From positions 1 to 7,702 of the forward strand of contig JASLZV010000075.1 of the NCBI GenBank assembly GCA_030754715.1: DNA of 7,702 bases, in the 5' to 3' direction. The DNA comes from Phycisphaerae bacterium (GTDB lineage: Bacteria > Planctomycetota > Phycisphaerae > SM23-33). Below are positions 7,101-7,702 of the stretch, in pieces. The number at the start of each line of letters is the position of its first letter. The first letter of the stretch is position 1. The translations under genes and the position numbers were made by a program. A model generated the notes under the pieces. It was not told the origin of the DNA. It did no database searches and saw only the letters and a list, made by a program, of their open reading frames with translations.

Positions 7101-7702
7101 GTGACCAAAGGGGTTGCTGCGGCCCTTGACGGCACCGGTTCGGTCATGGTCAAGCCGGGCCGCAGATTCATGTTGCGAATCGGCAGGGGAGTAGCCGTGG
7201 CCACCGACGAGTCGGGCTCACTGGTGGGCCGTGGATTCCAGGCGGGCACCGGCCGGCTGGAAGACTTGCTGGTTATTGGTGCCAAAGACATGCAGCGACT
7301 GGCCGATGGAAGACTCAAGACCCTGATCAATAAGGGGGTTGTCAGTGATGCACCCGCCGAATTTGCCGCCGCGGCCGGGGCTCAACTTGAACGGTTCGAC
7401 CAGAATCGGAAGGCTGATCGAAGCGATCGCCTCCTCGATGAAGTCGAAGAGGCGAGGGGGGTGGCCTTTCGGGCCTACACCGGTTCGCTCGGTACCGTAA
7501 TAGATCTTATCAACGCTGTGGTCATCTTTCTGGCGATGATCATCCCATTCTGTTTCTTCACGATGAAACTGATTACACCGTTCGCCGACGTGAACCGCCA
7601 ACTGGGTCTGTTCGGCATCCTCTTCGTGGTGACGGCCGGGTTCCTGTACTTTGTACATCCGGCATTCGACATTGCCCAAACGCCGATGGTTGTGGTTCTG
7701 GC
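4119..7702 (+). CDS. Giant membrane protein: degenerate M28-peptidase-like ectodomain fused to a putative permease, 3' end beyond window
   Basis: This frame starts at ATG 4119 (ATGA overlap with ATPase B) and stays open to the right edge, giving at least 1194 residues. In order: a signal-peptide-like N-terminus, hydrophobic at 17-32, with possible cleavage after AHA (32-34); a short helical region; a two-helix hairpin (about 132-152 and 156-178); a PA-like segment (about 265-360); an M28-like segment around YKDS (421-424), GANGAAN (434-440) and VNDHTNALQGEHQYA (465-479); a basic helical insert (about 480-650); SDLDVNAIG (656-664); and YTPHDTPDRIN (788-798). A beta-rich region (about 835-1044), a charged helical region (1045-1125) and two membrane helices (about 1128-1152, 1162-1182) follow. 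Against M28 enzymes the Zn-ligand His, Asp, Glu and final His appear replaced by Tyr421, Gly437, Thr469 and Tyr788; Asp659 may keep the fourth ligand. It is probably a non-catalytic extracytoplasmic module on an ABC permease. The M28 assignment is by eye. Confidence 0.75.
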   Translation, partial: MNSWRDRIPHLNLPASGCLLLVCWLACAAPVAHAASDRSAYSQWKSLLEAAPNRQIGQPGNDVVDRMVWRRFTETAGKHNDPKRWAAAEQLLKKAESAKEEFWATKRQREQMIQRGTVVRSPFWMHYTVESPLLAIAGLVILMAVVLATWYVQRRGSLLVIVFLLAIAAIVLPIVAAVVTTKTEEAARRQDDESSRTGQHLDAAVKDASVVALRADLQAARALRGLWQHGRMKFHTAAFTPGPATLTAGKARIRLYQMAPNLVEPANLSAGDYTGKLVYVGEARRQDFSGKDLRNCAVMMDFASHKRWLDAVQLGARVILFVEPPDAANHVQAVEKTTLTPLSVPRFYVRHKDLAEAFGQDWREKTRTASPISISQPQPGTWQRREVAIDWLFIPPAADLRDGDAPDREGPANELVHLQTYKDSASVVPELSPGANGAANLVLLMRLLDEFEKHPPARPVLLSVVNDHTNALQGEHQYAFYAFMSAEAIRKELDWTERELTKQRFYQRVYKRKPDAELIVRMRAETATVAGQVLKLKDPILQRIRTLRNKARRRVARIKFDLSRNQEKRDTQASLKEIERLEADVKRMIRLMSLFNRFGRKLDYQQLISQERDHLARLFSELFNTMRLQADELDHDVRQLLSNLAVRRRLLYLTCSDLDVNAIGDLGQDEAFDVRYTPLTAVAGIALDLSFGTDRAGFFHLGHLSAGDRSNYWVPPVNRVTELSHHTLKIAENVVVGGVLTNTLLNDGGISWIAHMGGRFAAGSTPFHWYAKPGITFMGVRDFRSRAYTPHDTPDRINRKNFDRLMGFAEEYFPRLVSSAELGDTLTRKGKSQKHVVRVQLRLHDDLATGTPRIVVPDALMVVAKAGFGVRPLEVAGQVRGWPILMSGPRGEVAVRGAAWRESPVLAYAYDETFGNMTSTLDMATPPDQFPSIIRTKNAAFVASPMVMFEARKADLVGLTEPLTLAPVKEVDVLDADEGTQPRSFAVAGVRAAFVTKGVAAALDGTGSVMVKPGRRFMLRIGRGVAVATDESGSLVGRGFQAGTGRLEDLLVIGAKDMQRLADGRLKTLINKGVVSDAPAEFAAAAGAQLERFDQNRKADRSDRLLDEVEEARGVAFRAYTGSLGTVIDLINAVVIFLAMIIPFCFFTMKLITPFADVNRQLGLFGILFVVTAGFLYFVHPAFDIAQTPMVVVL

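Overview
The window is GC-rich (roughly 58-60 % by eye) and densely coding, and looks bacterial. The FtsX/MacB-type permease and its ATPases, fused to a very large membrane protein with an extracytoplasmic peptidase-like module, have a look I associate with Planctomycetota or related deep-branching bacteria. That is an impression from sequence style, not a database result. No rRNA, tRNA, CRISPR array, insertion sequence or integrase was seen.

Layout. Left arm, minus strand (1 to about 1344): a membrane-anchored dual-specificity/tyrosine-phosphatase-like protein is followed downstream by a SAM-dependent methyltransferase that runs off the left edge. The 5' part of the methyltransferase (about 440-730) appears to be split over two reading frames, so the gene may be frameshifted. 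Middle (1345-1758): a divergent intergenic region of about 410 bases holds a perfect GC-rich palindrome at the phosphatase start, a 10-bp tandem repeat (1561-1600) and a plausible sigma70-like promoter facing right. Right arm, plus strand (1759 to the right edge): a tightly overlapped four-gene operon in the order ABC ATPase A, FtsX/MacB permease A, ABC ATPase B, giant membrane protein B (at least 1194 residues, still open at the right edge).

How the genes work together. Both ATPases have every catalytic motif and share an unusual C-terminal tail, so they are probably paralogues from a duplication. Permease A is a compact four-helix subunit with almost no periplasmic domain. Protein B carries a signal-peptide-like N-terminus, a two-helix hairpin, a PA-like segment, a degenerate M28 (Zn aminopeptidase) fold, a beta-rich region and then the start of a second membrane domain. 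In the M28 fold, four of the five expected metal or catalytic residues are replaced, and a long basic helical insert splits the fold. My inference is that the operon encodes a type VII (MacB/LolCDE-like) mechanotransmission ABC complex in which a dead peptidase domain serves as a binding or transmission module. This is the most interesting item in the window. The substrate cannot be told from the sequence.
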